Below, piece by piece: positions 36,096 to 47,881 of a DNA stretch of 64,000 nt. The position numbers and the translations under genes are program-made. This stretch comes from Aaosphaeria pasadenensis (lineage: Eukaryota > Ascomycota > Dothideomycetes > Pleosporales). The DNA lies in contig JAKLMB010000002.1 of the NCBI GenBank assembly GCA_022813625.1, positions 1,302,001 to 1,366,000 of the forward strand. The letters are read 5' to 3'. Below the pieces are notes generated by a model that had not been told where the DNA came from, did not search any database, and saw nothing but the letters and a program-made list of their open reading frames with translations. How positions within the stretch are numbered: the first letter of the stretch is position 1; each line of letters opens with the position of its first letter.

Positions 36096-37745
36096 TCATG
36101 CCCAAGCTCCTACGAGCGCCATCAAAGCGGCTCCTCCGACGACGCTACCGCATGCTTGCAGGCGTCGTTTCCCAGTAAGGGTAACGTAACTCTCATCGCT
36201 AAGGAAGTCTTCGGCCAGCAGTTCCACTAGTCCTGCAAAGAGGAGAAGCCCACTGCTGATGGCATTCATGATGCCCACAGTTAGGAGGCCAGTCTGGCTA
36301 GCTGGATCGTAAAGGTTATGAATCCCAAGTCCGATGGCCTGGCCAACAGGTGTCGTTGTGCCGTACGCAAGTGCCATTAGCCAGGGCCTGATGGACCCTG
36401 GTGGGAAGCGGATGGCGCTTATGCGGGAACCAAGTGCAAACCCTTCGAACGTCTGGTGGAACGAAATGGCAACCAATAATACAATGAACGAGGTGCCCGT
36501 CGCGACGGAAAGCGCCATGCCAATAAAGACGCTATGGAAAAGTATACCAGCCTCTAAGAGCAGGCATTGTAACAATTGCTTCTTGCGCTGGGCTTCCGAA
36601 AGTTCCGAATCCTCTTCAGGGTCCTCGGAATGCTGATGCGATGTCCTCTTCCGCGCATTCGGTTTCGAAAGCAACCGTGACTCGTCCTCTGTGTCATCGG
36701 CATCTACATCCGGTGGGCCCAGCTCATCGAGATCGAGATCGAGATCTGAATCGTCGTCCACCGAGTTGCGCGAGTGGTTGGCGTTCGATGCCGAGGAAGG
36801 CTGTGGGGAGAATGCAGGAACAGAGGGAGACCTGCCATTCATCAAGTTCTCTGATGAGCCAGGTATGTTATGTAGAACTATATCCGGGACATGACCGTCC
36901 GCTCGGAATCGACTGTAGCTATTGCTCCGCTTGTGAACCGCGATACGCCGAGAATCGTGAGAAGCCCTTCCCTCCGAGGCAAATACTTCATAGTCGGCTG
37001 TATGGACGTGGCCTGCACCCTTTGAGGCAAAGAACATCTCAATTCCTACCACCACAAAGACAGCACTCATGGCTATTAGGCCGGGCATAGCCGAGTAGCC
37101 TTGATTCCAAAAGTAGGGGAGACATGGGTCTGTGAGAGACTCGAAGGCCGTTGGCAAGAGGTGCACGAAGGCTGTAGCGATGAGGACTCCGGTCCCGAAA
37201 TGCCGTGACAGGAAGACGAAGGTATGTGGAACGGGGATCTTGGGAAAGCGTTTGACGACGATGGGGAAGGAACAAGCTGCAGGTATGTTGATTAGCACAA
37301 TGTATTCCGGGAATGGAAGTTCATGGCCGCGAAGACATGCATGATCGACTGAGGCAAAGCTTGATTGAAGCTTGATTGAAGCTTGATTGAAGCTTGATTG
37401 AAGCTTGATCGAAGCCCGATTCATGACAGGTGGGATTGACACATACCGATAGTGCTGAGCGCGAGGATCAGGACCAGCGCGAAGACATGTAGGGGTGTAT
37501 TGTAGGTCCCCCTATTGCCTTTCGTACCACACGCCGGACGGTCGTCGTCAGTTTGCCTTCGCCGCAGCTCATCGCGCAGGATATGGGTAGGGATGTCGGT
37601 CCACGAGAAGCCTGGGAAGATAATGGATTGGATCAGCAAGGGTCCGGTATGGTATGGGGAGTGAGAAGTGGAAAGAAAGAGGATGCGCACACGCACACGC
37701 ACACACACACAATCACACACCTGCTATGGGGCCTTCGTGAGCCAT
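36096..37745 (-). CDS. ZIP-family zinc transporter
   Basis: Three exons: a 25-nt first exon 37745-37721, then 37611-37447 and 37276-36096; introns of 109 and 170 bp; 456 residues. The N-terminus reads MAHEGPIAGFSWTDIPTH only after splicing. TM1 is near HVFALVLILALSTIACSF (about 52-67), followed by HFGTGVLIATAFVHLLPTAFE. The loop between TM3 and TM4 is long, acidic and His-containing (about 150-295, with DDDSDLDLDLDELG). TM4 holds HSVFIGMAL (H311) and TM5 holds HQTFEGFALGSR (H337, E341), the ZIP metal-binding signature. TM6-8 complete the fold and it ends GAWA. It should carry zinc or related divalent metals toward the cytosol; plasma-membrane versus internal location cannot be told. Intron 2 contains an 11-bp tandem repeat. 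Confidence 0.9.
37357..37411 (-). repeat. 11-bp tandem repeat inside ZIP intron 2
   Basis: Four perfect copies of AAGCTTGATTG (plus strand) at 37357-37400, a fifth copy with one mismatch to 37411 and a decayed sixth lie within the 170-bp second intron. The unit is not a multiple of three. The array would stay open on the minus strand if the intron were retained. Confidence 0.9.
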
Positions 37746-40700
37746 GGCGGCTCGATCGGAAGCGGTTAATTGAGAGAATCAAAGTGGTGAGGGACGTCGT
37801 GCAGTGGTTGTGATTGTAGTCCGGTCTCCAGTGCAGTGCAATGCAGCAATACAGACGTAACTGTATAGACGACGGGAGAACGCCGGATGCAAACAATTGT
37901 GGAGAAACCCTAGCCCAGAGGAGGAACGATGGCGTTCCGTTAGGAGACCGGCTTGCTAAGGATGCGTCGATCGTTGGCCATCAAGTCAAGTCTGGGGATG
38001 GGATGTTCGTTGTTATTTTCTCTCTCTTTCTTTCTTTTTTATCGAGTGGCTCAGTTAGCTACTCCAATGGTCGCCGTAGTGGTTGGTGTACGGGTAAATT
38101 GGGAAAGTCGTTCGTCGGGGGATGTTGTTGGATGACGGGACGGTACATGGCCGCGGTCGCCGAGTGGGCTCGCATCGACGTTCCGTAACTATGCATGTGG
38201 GAGAGAGAGAGCAATATGTGCAGGGTGCCACGCCAAGCTTGGGATGTGAAACAAACCGTCCCAGGTCTTTTGCAAACATTAATCCAACGACACGAGTTTC
38301 GTTTGCGAATTCGGAACGCCAATCTGCATTAGCAGACGGACTAGTTAAGGGTCTTTCCGCAGTATATCGCTACCAGAGAACGCAACGCAACAACAGGTTT
38401 GTGCTTGCATGTAGTGTTTGGTCAAGAAAGTAAGATGCTGCAATCATACTCTGTAATGGTCGGCTCTTCCATGATCATGGACTGAAGGCTAATAATGAAG
38501 GACTACAGAGTACAGAGGGTAGGCATGTTGGGCTCGGCCCTGCTAGTATTGTATGCTTACCATTACTGTACTCTTGCAAGGTCTTGAGGAGGTTAACTGG
38601 CTGCAGTGTAATTTTTGAATGGCTCCTTCAGGTATAGCAGATACATGAAGCTAGCGGGCAGGCACCCCGAGTTACTTAACCTCTATAGCTCGATATATAC
38701 GGTTGGAAAATATTGTTGGCGTAAATCCAGGCCAGGGAGAAGTGATTGTTGATACTGTATGTAGATATAACAGTATATCTAATCTTGATGTCGCACTCTC
38801 CTTTAGACGCTTGCACACCAGCCAGAGTTTTATTGTAAGAGTAGCCATAGACCTATTTCCTATTCCTATGATAATACTGTACTACCGTGTATAGCGCCGA
38901 CTCGCCGCCGAGTAGTCACAAAATGCTGCCAGTGAACACCTCAAACTAACCTACAATAGTGCAAAGGTATGGAATAGCATGGAATAGTATGGCATCGGCA
39001 TTCTAGAGCGTTCCGATGCTGTGGATCACGGCTCCATTTTGGATCCGGAAATCGTGTTTCATCGGGTCATGGACTCAAGGCCCAGGGTCCATGTTTGTCG
39101 ATTGCATAATGGAGTAGTATTGTAATGAGTACATAGCGGGAGGCCATGTTGCTTTGTTTTACATGTCCGGAAGTATGGTTTTAATTCGTTATATGTTCAA
39201 GCGACTCTCATTTCTTGTTTCCTCTTCGTTTGTTCATAGTCCTTCTTGTAAAATCACGGGCAGGTGTTCTCTAGCGATCATGTCGATTTTGGGAGGACGG
39301 CTTAACCCGTGTACAATGTGTGTACATTGCATTGGGACGCATAAAACCGACGAAGATACCTCCCATTACCACATGCGCTGTACAGCCCGAATTGAAACCC
39401 GGTTGATCCTGTGGCAAAGGACAGAGTAGAAGATGTGAATTCGGGATGAGAAGTGAGGATCAATATGGCAGTGGCTACGCTATTGTATGTACTACTGAGA
39501 AGACACCGCGCTCGACGTTATCGCATCGCCTATGCAAAGGCGCGAAGCGAATCCACCATGACTACAAAGCATGATTACGGCATAATCAGATTCATAGGTA
39601 ATCAGCTTCGACCAGCCGACCCCGCAGATTTGCCTTCTTTTCGCTTCACTTTCGCAGCTCCCTTCCGGAATGGTATAGGCATTGTATTATCGTGAACAGT
39701 AGTACGAGTCTTCGGTTGATTAATGGGCAATAGTGACATCAAGGTAGTTAAGGCATCGGATCAGTCAGCGCAGACGGACGTGCACCGTCGTCTAACCAAT
39801 TAGATAATTAAAGCCAGTTGGACCCTACAGGCTTACCTAACCCAGCCTGTTCACTGCCCAATTGTATCGGAAAGCCCATTCATTCCCCATCCAATACGAG
39901 GGAGCAATTCGACTCGACTCGGTTGAACTCAACCTGGATGGGAGGGAGAGGAAGAGGACGAGGGACTGTAAGAGGTATTCGTTGGGCTGGTCTGGTCACT
40001 ACTGGTCAACTGGTCGCTGGTCGGGTCACTGGTGTGACACTTGTGTCTGTGTCCGCCTCTGCCACTCTTTGCCCACTCTCCTCCCTCTCTTCTACCTACC
40101 TCTTCCGTACACACAGTACACAGTATAGGTATGTACATCGGATACTCGTACTCTCTGAGTCTCTCTACTAAACCAATTAGTACCATCTACCAGACTCTAA
40201 TCATCTCTCTTACACAGTAAACTAATTACAAGAAATAGTTACCGATAACTAATACCTACACTTGGATCATTAACGACGACGATACGAGAACGAGGTGAGC
40301 CTTGCACACCCTGTCTCTGCCTTACCCGTAAACCCTTCTTCCTTTCTTCCTTTCCTTTCCTTTCCTTTCATCTCATCTCCTCTAGTTACCGCACACACGC
40401 ACACACAGACTCGCGCGCACACGCATACACGCACACGCACACGCACACATACGGTACATACATACATACAATACGCACCCACGCCCCTCTTCTCTCCCCT
40501 CCCCTCCCCTCCCCTCCAATCCACCTCACACTACCCTACCCTACTCTACTCTACTCTACTCTACTCCACTACATCTGCACTACCTCGTACACTCCACTCT
40601 TCCATCCTCTACACCCGCCTATCTCCTTTCTCCATCTCCCTCTTTCTCTCTCCGTCGCCCCCTTCGTCTTCCTGTGTAATCGTCGGCACGCAGTAGCCCC

Positions 40701-41433
40701 AGGAACGACTACTATTTCTGCCCCGTTCCTTTTCTTTTTAGCATACCGGCTCCCTACATAATCTCCCGCTGCCTGCACCTCCGACGACCCTCCAGTCTGC
40801 TTTGCAATAGTTCAGCTCTGGACACGGCAGTCCGTCCGTCTTACTGGGCGCCATAGGGCTTTAACAGGTACAGCGCATCTTTTCTTCCCTACCATACATA
40901 TCCGCACTTACCACCCCAATGTTTGAGGGCTGACAATTACCACGGCAGGCTTCTCTGCAATACTTCCCTTGGCTCTCTACACCACCCATCTGGCTCCCAC
41001 ACACCCAAGGAAGGTTGTCCGCTACGGCTCTAAGCCTATTCGAGTTCTTGATAGTTGTCGGTTGTCCTTCGCTGTCGTCTTCATCGAATCATCGGTTCCC
41101 CCAATACTTACTACTCATTGTAACTCCTTTGGTTCCAATTGCAGCATCTACCATCCGTCCCTGCTTCCGACGTTCTGATCCACCGTACTCCTGCGACCAG
41201 CGCAGGTTCGTTAACCGTCTGGACCACAATGCAAGTGAATGCATTCCAAATAGGAGATATTAAACGCCTCTACATCGTGAACTTCCTCCCCAAGCATGCC
41301 GTCCTAGGCTCCACCGTCACTCCATCATCAATTCTTTAGGTTTGCTATCTCGTGGCCGGCTTTCTGTATCCGGCCACTTCAGTTCAAGTCGACTGGTCTC
41401 CAATACAGCCAAAGCCCGTGACGGGCCATAACC
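37746..41433. other. 3.7-kb divergent intergenic region
   Basis: This separates the ZIP gene (minus) from a transcription factor gene (plus). The stretch near 39800-41433 is rich in simple repeats and pyrimidine runs typical of a long fungal leader. It may contain a 5'-UTR intron, for example GTACAG at about 40868 to GGCAG near 40949. No coding gene is supported. Confidence 0.55.
40391..40565 (+). repeat. Simple-repeat block upstream of the transcription factor gene
   Basis: CACACG/CACGCA runs (40391-40470) are followed by CCCCT repeats (40494-40517) and CTACT repeats (40531-40565). This is low-complexity upstream DNA. Confidence 0.8.
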
Positions 41434-43769
41434 ATGGAGGCCCCCGAAGACGATGCCAAGGTCAGGCAAAGATCCATGCCCACAATCACGCCCATTCAGC
41501 AGGATTTCCTTTTTGTCGATGCCTCGAAATCTGCCAAAAGCTCTCGCCAGGGCCGTCGAAACGCTCGCTCTTTTGTGATGCAGAAGGCCAGACGAGAGCG
41601 CCCGTGGTCAACCAGTAAACACGCAGCGAAACAGAGAAAGAGCCCCGAAACCACGAGTCCTGTAGCTGTTGGTACACCTGATATCACGAACCTCCGTACT
41701 CCAAACACCACCACACCTAGTCCTACGAGAACCACGCTGGGCCCTGACTGTCGATCCTTTGAATCCTATCGATCCTTTGAACCTGCGGACGGACTTTCCC
41801 TCCTGAAGCGAGTGCATTGCTCGGAATGTCAAATGCTCCATTCTGGACCCGGTCGTAATCTGTGCCGAAGATGTACCGTGCTCAACACACCAACACTCAC
41901 GGATCCTGATCATTCCCTCTTTGATCCATTCGGCACCATTTCCGTCAATGTCAATGAGAGCGTAACAGAGTTATTAGACCACTGTGAGTGTTAAGTCCCA
42001 AGCAGGGGACGTCCTTGATCATTGGGACCATATGGGTGGAACCGACCCGTTCCAAGTGCAATCGCTGTGCAAGGATGTAGACATGGCAGGCTCTTGCTTG
42101 AACCATATCGTTCATATCTGGCAGCATCTACCACAATGTGAAAAGGGTCGTTCTGCAATATCAATGGAAACTAACGGCAAATACACAGTTGTTGCGAGAA
42201 TGGCCCCTACCACCATTCCTCTCGATTTCCGGAACAAGTCGAATCTAATGAGGTCGGATTGGTTTGGTACAGCCATGAATAATTCCGGATTCATGCATAG
42301 CTTACTATGCACTGCCGCCTTACACATGTTCGTGTTCGGTAAAGGCTCCTTCGACACGATCCACTACCACAAAGCGCAAGCGATCGCGGCCGTAAATGCA
42401 GCTATTTCAGATCCAGACCCGCTTTTAGGTATCTCCGATGCTAATATTGGCGCCGTGTTCAATCTGTTATGTGTAGAGGAGAGCTTGCCTCATCTGCGGC
42501 AATTGGATCCAGGCGAGGAGATGCCCAATCAAAGGCAAATTCATTTGGACGGCCTACGAAGGATGGTGCAACTTCGAGGAGGGTTGAAGGCGATTCACTC
42601 AAACCGCATCCTGCAAGCTTTTATATTATGGTGCGTGTTATGTTCTCTACATTGGAGTGGGCCCAAAGTGGTTTGGCATCGGCTGACTGAGCATCAGGCA
42701 TTCAACAGCACATGCTATAGCTGCGTTCGACATCCCATATCTCTCCAGCATCGACTATATTAGCACTTCGCATTTTCCGCCGCATCCCCCAGGATATCGA
42801 CCGAGAATATCAGATCATCTGATCGAATACTGCAGAGCCGCTCGGATTCAATCCACCCTCACCGTCCACGTAGAATCAGCCCTAATCTTGATTGCCGACC
42901 TGAACGACGGATTTGGCAATCCCGAAAGCCCTCTCGACCCACTCGACATTCAGAATTCATCCTGCGTCCTCGAATGCTTGTTGCTCGACTGGCTACGCAG
43001 CCATGAAGGCCGGACGACGCCTCTGGAGAACGCTCTCTGTGTCGCTCTCCTTATACTGACCGTGCGCGCTACTGAGGCACTCCAGCGACGGTCCGACCCA
43101 CATACTCTTCATACTATCGCCAGTGCACGCCTGGTGAAATCTCTTTGTGCCACCAGCCGAGAGGAATGGGCACCCTGTCCTGATCTTCTCTTATGGATCC
43201 TTACTATTGGCGCCATATCATCCGAAGGATCGGTGCAGTACTCGTGGTTCTCCTACCAAGTTTCGCTAGCCTGTCAGGAGTTCGGAGTTGGATCCGTAGA
43301 GATTTTGCTTGACCGGCTTCATCTATGTGGATGGGTTGGTTATAAGCTCGACACGGCGGTTCATCACCTATGGAATAATATCTTGCATCTGAGGTTAGAT
43401 GGCCGTAAACTCTCCGCGATCAGGTCGTTTACTTATTCTTGATCATCTCTATTAGGCAAACGCCATCATTCGATCCGATCAATGAGGTTGGACCGCTTCA
43501 GCCCCATGTATCACCACCGGATTGGACCAACTGGCACGATTACGATGACTGGCTAGCATCAAGTGACAACAGGACCCCGACAGCAGATCCCGACAGACAG
43601 CAAGAATCAGGTGCGGGTGTTCATAGTTTTGGGCATTATGTTTGTAAGTCAGCGCCATTCCTACAACACGTGATCATTGACGCTAACGAACGGCCATATA
43701 GATTACCCAACTGCCCAACCTGTCCTACAGGGTATTCAGTGGGCAAGCTATCAAGCGTCCTCGGAATGA
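41434..43769 (+). CDS. Fungal-specific transcription factor-like protein
   Basis: Five exons: 41434-41983, 42189-42630, 42698-43393, 43456-43643 and 43702-43769; all GT-AG with matching phases; 647 residues. The start is in a strong context (ACCATGG). The N-terminus has FLFVDASKS (25-33) and a basic segment with RRNARSFVMQKARRERPW (41-58). A CxxC-x11-CxxC motif follows (C129, C132, C144, C147). The rest is helical with SDWFGTAMNNSGFMHSLLCTAALHMFV-type sequence (about 196-222), as in the regulatory domain of fungal Zn-cluster factors, but no Zn2Cys6 cluster is present. Intron 1 (205 bp) has an in-phase alternative acceptor near 42089 that would add 33 residues. I chose 42189 because it gives LLDHFVARMAPTTIP. 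It is probably nuclear; targets are unknown. Confidence 0.8.
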
Positions 43770-44649
43770 AGCACCTGGCAGTCTCTTCTGCATCGAAATC
43801 TCCTTCTCGCCAACCATGGAGAGAAGATTACTCATTCCTGCCACATCTATCGTACCTCAACTCATTGAACAAGGGCGATGGCCGAGTTTGAGACGGCAGT
43901 CTTTACTTGCCCAGCAGAGCTACCGAACCAATCCCATCATTTTAAGATCAGGGATTGGTCCAACAGGCATCGGACCTTATGAGGACCGCTTTACTCCACC
44001 AGCACCATTTCGACCGAATATGCAACTATGTCCATTCCAATCTGAAATATGTATAGAGGTGTCACAGTAGACTTTTCTTTCACTGGCGTTTCGAAACATT
44101 CGTGCCATATGGCTTTTCGATCATGATTCATTTTTACTTCATTTTGACGCTGGCATTATTGGATGCTAGAACGACAAGTAGCATCAGTATACCCGATATG
44201 TACGTTTAATGATTTCACGTTTATACCCCTGGGAACAAAGACGGTTATTCTCAAATAGGAAGAAGCATGGTAGTATCGAAAGTATAGAAAACGACGTTCT
44301 GAATTTGCTTAAACTTTGTTACACTCTCCGCTTGAACCCGTGGATAGGACATGGCGGAATGCCACGGATACGGCAGTGCAAGGACCGTATGATACGGACA
44401 CAATGGAGGCTTCGCTCGAATCCCGATTTCGATTTTTTGCGCTTTCGTTACTCATATTTCGTAGTCTACCTGATCAACTTCTCGGAAGGAAACTGCAAAC
44501 CGGGCATCCGTGCTTGGCGTGGTATTCCCATCAATCGGCCATCTTCCATCTCGTGTCCAACACGATCTCGTCAATCCGACTACACAATGATTACAACCAT
44601 CTGCGGCTATTTCTCTCAATTGAATCAACTCACCAAAAATTCCTACACC
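43770..44649. other. Convergent intergenic region
   Basis: The 3' ends of the transcription factor and ChaC genes face each other. An open plus-strand frame at 44209-44883 runs over the ChaC terminal exon and looks like a shadow, not a gene. Confidence 0.6.
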
Positions 44650-45897
44650 CTACCTTTCCACCTCCTCCTGCTCCTCCGTACTCCCAACCTTATGCAATGG
44701 CACACCTACCCTCCTATCCCCCCGATGATCATCACCATCCCCCCTCTCCCTCTCTATCGCCCTCGCCCTCCTCACCAAATCACTAATATGCCTGTCCCCG
44801 CTCTCCGCACTCAGCTCCAGCAGGCTCTTCTCGAGATTGAACAGATACTCCCTGTTCTCGCCACTGGGGCCCCTGCTCCTTAGGATGTGCGCGGCTAGCT
44901 CGTCAGGGTCCTGGGGGCCCAGGAACTGCGGGTTCTCCGGGAGCCCGATGTACACGAGGCACGTCACAGGCGAAGCCTGGACTTCTGGCCTTGCGAGGAT
45001 CGTCGTCTCGGCCGTTATGGAGCGTTTCTTCTCTGGCGTTACGGCGGTAGTAGTATCCGCAGTACTCGTAATAGTCGTCGTAGTATCACCACCACCACTA
45101 CCAGCAGCAGCAGTCGTTGTTGAAGACGCTTCGTCCGAGTTTCCTCCGCCGCCCCCGCCGTGGCTAGTCGCAGGCGGCGACGTTATCTGCGTGGTGAAGG
45201 GCGCGGGATGGAACGGCGTGAACTGGATGCTGTAGCCGTTGATCTCGCGGATGTCGAGGTACTCGCGGACCTCGGCGACGTGCCTCGCGGGGATGTGGTA
45301 CGCGGCGCCCCAGACGCGCTCCGTCGGTGTGTGTGAGTCGTGGTCGACCAGCGTCTCCCAGTGCGCGCGGTCAATCAGCGTCACGACGCGGCCTGGGGCT
45401 GACGGTGTGCCGCGGTGGTCTTCGCTACATGCGTCGTGAGATTGATTTCTGGGATGCGGATTGCGGGAGGGGTGCGGGGGATGTGCTGAGAGATGCGAGA
45501 TGGCTCACCTTGCCTACATTTGATGCGATTGTTAGCTTATTCATTGTCGTTGGGGTTTGTAGGGGTTTCCAATTGGCGCTGTTCATACCTGCCAGAACCG
45601 ACGCACGTAGCCTTCAATGTAGCCTGGGATTCGCTGGTCTGTACGACAAGGTTCGGTCAGTTACACGGGGCTGATGCATGTGGCTCGTGTGACCTCTGGT
45701 GGTGGGATTGTTCGTACCGAAATGTGGCGGAGGTTTCCATATCAGACTCCTGTGGTTACACAAGATCGAGCTGTTAGTCCATGTCTTCCGGAACTTCGTG
45801 GGTAGGGAGATGGAGTCACGAACCCATAGCCAAAGAGCCAGAAGTCGTCATCCTTGCCGAACTCTTCGATTTGTCGTTGGTGTTCGGATTCTGCCAT
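44650..45897 (-). CDS. ChaC-type glutathione-specific gamma-glutamylcyclotransferase
   Basis: Five coding exons: 45897-45824, 45749-45718, 45638-45589, a 5-nt microexon 45513-45509, and 45424-44650; introns 74, 79, 75 and 84 bp; 311 residues. Only this splicing yields the family sequence: WLFGYGSLIWKPPPHF, then DQRIPGYIEGYVRRFWQ, then ASEDHRGTPSAPGRVV. The active-site loop FGYGSLIW is at 22-29 and the catalytic Glu is E114 in YLDIREINGY. The enzyme cleaves cytosolic glutathione to 5-oxoproline and Cys-Gly. Residues about 128-183 are a Gly/Ser/Thr insertion that makes the protein longer than the usual 220-250. The C-terminus after GPSGENREYLFNLEKSL is the expected final helix plus a charged tail. 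Confidence 0.88.
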
Positions 45898-46352
45898 GTC
45901 TGTGGTAAAACTGCTGAAAGGTGATGATGGTTCCTTCAAGAGACAGCAGGGTATCTAGGTTTGGAGGAATTGATGTGGTTAGATGACAGATATATTGTAA
46001 TTATGTAGTTATGTACAGGCAGAGGTATGTAATCATGTTAGCTGTGGAGGGGCAAGGGCAATTGCCAGCGACTCGAACCTTTTAGGGGACTCTAAAATTG
46101 TGGAGATTGTGGGTTCGGGGAGCTAGAAGACACCTACCAAATGCCGTGTGCATGACTCGGTATGTCGACATAGCTCCCGGACCTAGTGATTCATTCGCGC
46201 AACGATCTTCATCACTAACTATCGTGGGGGAGAGCTGTGAGGTCATGAAAGTCTATTAACGAGAAATCTCGTATTTCTCTGCGTTTGTAATGACTTATTT
46301 CTACAGGATTTGTGGTACAAGTATGGGTTTCTCCAATGCGATGCCATCATAA
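45898..46352. other. Short intergenic region
   Basis: This holds the promoter of the ChaC gene and the 3' end of COQ6, both on the minus strand. Near 46068 the minus strand reads GGTTCGAGTC like a tRNA B box, but no tRNA fold surrounds it. Confidence 0.55.
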
Positions 46353-47881
46353 TCATGCACCGCCCGCTGCTCTTCCCATCAGGAATCCCTTGAGTGGACC
46401 CATTGCGTCAACAGCTCTCAGGCCAACGCTGCGAAGTCCAACGAGAGGTCCAGATTCGATGCTGTACAACCGATGAAGCTTATCGCATACCCCTAACATG
46501 GCATTGTTTTCTGCATATCGCTCTTCGTTATAGCTTTCGAGAGCTATTGTGGACCCGATATCCTGGCCTGTCTGCACTGCATGCGATATCGTTCGCACCA
46601 GAGCAGCTGCATCGCCCTGGCCCTGATTGAGACCCTGACCTGCAAGTGGGTGGATGGTATGCGCAGCATCGCCGACCAAAGCCACACGTTCGCCAGTGTA
46701 GGTATCGGCGTGGCGCATGCGAAGTGGGAATGAAGCTAATGTGCCTTTTTGAACATCAACGGCGCGAACGGGAATGGCACGTTCATTCGTCAACGTGTGT
46801 TTCTCTCGCCATTGTACCTCGTCCTCCTGGCCTGACGCTAATGTGTGTAAGTACTCAAGGTCTGTCGGTGACAAGCGGAATCCTGCATTGACCATCGCAA
46901 CAAAATCGTTCGGCGCGAGCGTCTTGAGTTTCGCTGCTCTTTCGGGTGTTGTGCTCCAGACTAGAGTTGCCATATTTCCTGGTAGGGGAAGCATGGCCAA
47001 CGGACCAGAAGGAAGGAAACGCTGGTAGGCTATTTTATGATCCGCTCCTCCCCAGCCGGGCCCGGAGAGCTTCAATGTTGCAACCACGCCATGTCTATTG
47101 TAGTCGAATCCGCGAGACTGAATTCCAGCGAATGTTCTAACCGGACTGTTCGCACCGTCTGCACCAACTAGTAATCGTGCTGCCAGAGACTTGCCGTTCG
47201 ATAGCGATAGGATTGGCCACGATGAGAAGTCCGCGTGTTCCGTCTCCTTGCCCAAATCGATTGAGTCGACCTTTGTTGCAGAGAATATATCAACCCCGCC
47301 CAGTTCCTCCACGCGAGACAACAGCGTAGTAATCGTGTTTACGTTTTCGATCATGTAGGCGATTGTAGTAGGTTGTGTAGGTTTGCGCGGGGACATTCCG
47401 CGAGCGGAGTCCCAGTCGAAGGAGATTCGTGCATCGCTCACGCCATCCCATACTTGCATTTCCTGGTATGGCTGTACCCGAGCGGCATTTACGTGGTCCC
47501 AAGCTCCAATTTCTACACAAAGCAATTAGTCGAGACCTCTTTCCGCAGACTATTTGCTCTTGTACCTTGGAGATTCTTGACTGAGGCAGGCGTCAACGAA
47601 GAACATCGATTCGAGAAGGTGTCGAGACTGGCATCCTTAGGTAGTCGATTCTTGTAGAGGTCTTGACCTTCAATAAGCGCAACTCTGAGTCCTCTGGTCA
47701 GGTTGGAGGCTCGAAGCCCAGCAAGAAGGCTCAGTCCGGCCGGGCCGCCGCCCACGCATACCACATCGTAGATTTCTGGTCCTGTTGCGGAGTTTGAAGC
47801 GCACCTCCGCTGAACGATGCGGATTCGTGAGATGCCCGCAGCGAGGGCTCGATGTGTCCCCAGGGGAAGTCGAGGTGACAT
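46353..47881 (-). CDS. COQ6: Ubiquinone biosynthesis monooxygenase Coq6
   Basis: Exons 47881-47566 and 47512-46353, with a 53-bp GTACAA...TAG intron, give 491 residues. The Arg-rich start (to about residue 30, RIRIVQRRCASNS) looks like a mitochondrial presequence. FAD-binding motifs of the UbiH/Coq6 hydroxylase family are in place: GGGPAGL (44-50), GADGANSPVR (221-230) and GDAAHTIHPLAGQGLN (386-401). Coq6 hydroxylates the C5 position of the ubiquinone head-group precursor in the matrix-side Coq complex, with electrons from mitochondrial ferredoxin. The splice restores NLQEIGAWDHV across the intron. Length fits fungal orthologues. A shorter flavin monooxygenase of another pathway is unlikely given the presequence and the whole-length match. 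Confidence 0.92.

Noticed and set aside
38040..38110. tRNA-like A box (TGGCTCAGTTAG)
   Set aside because: No B box or acceptor stem at the right distance.
44209..44883. 224-codon plus-strand frame
   Set aside because: Its second half is antisense to the last exon of the ChaC gene and the sequence is low-complexity Pro/Leu/Ile; the ChaC model explains the region better.
46058..46090. tRNA-like B box on the minus strand (GGTTCGAGTC)
   Set aside because: The bases on each side do not form a T stem and no A box or cloverleaf could be drawn.
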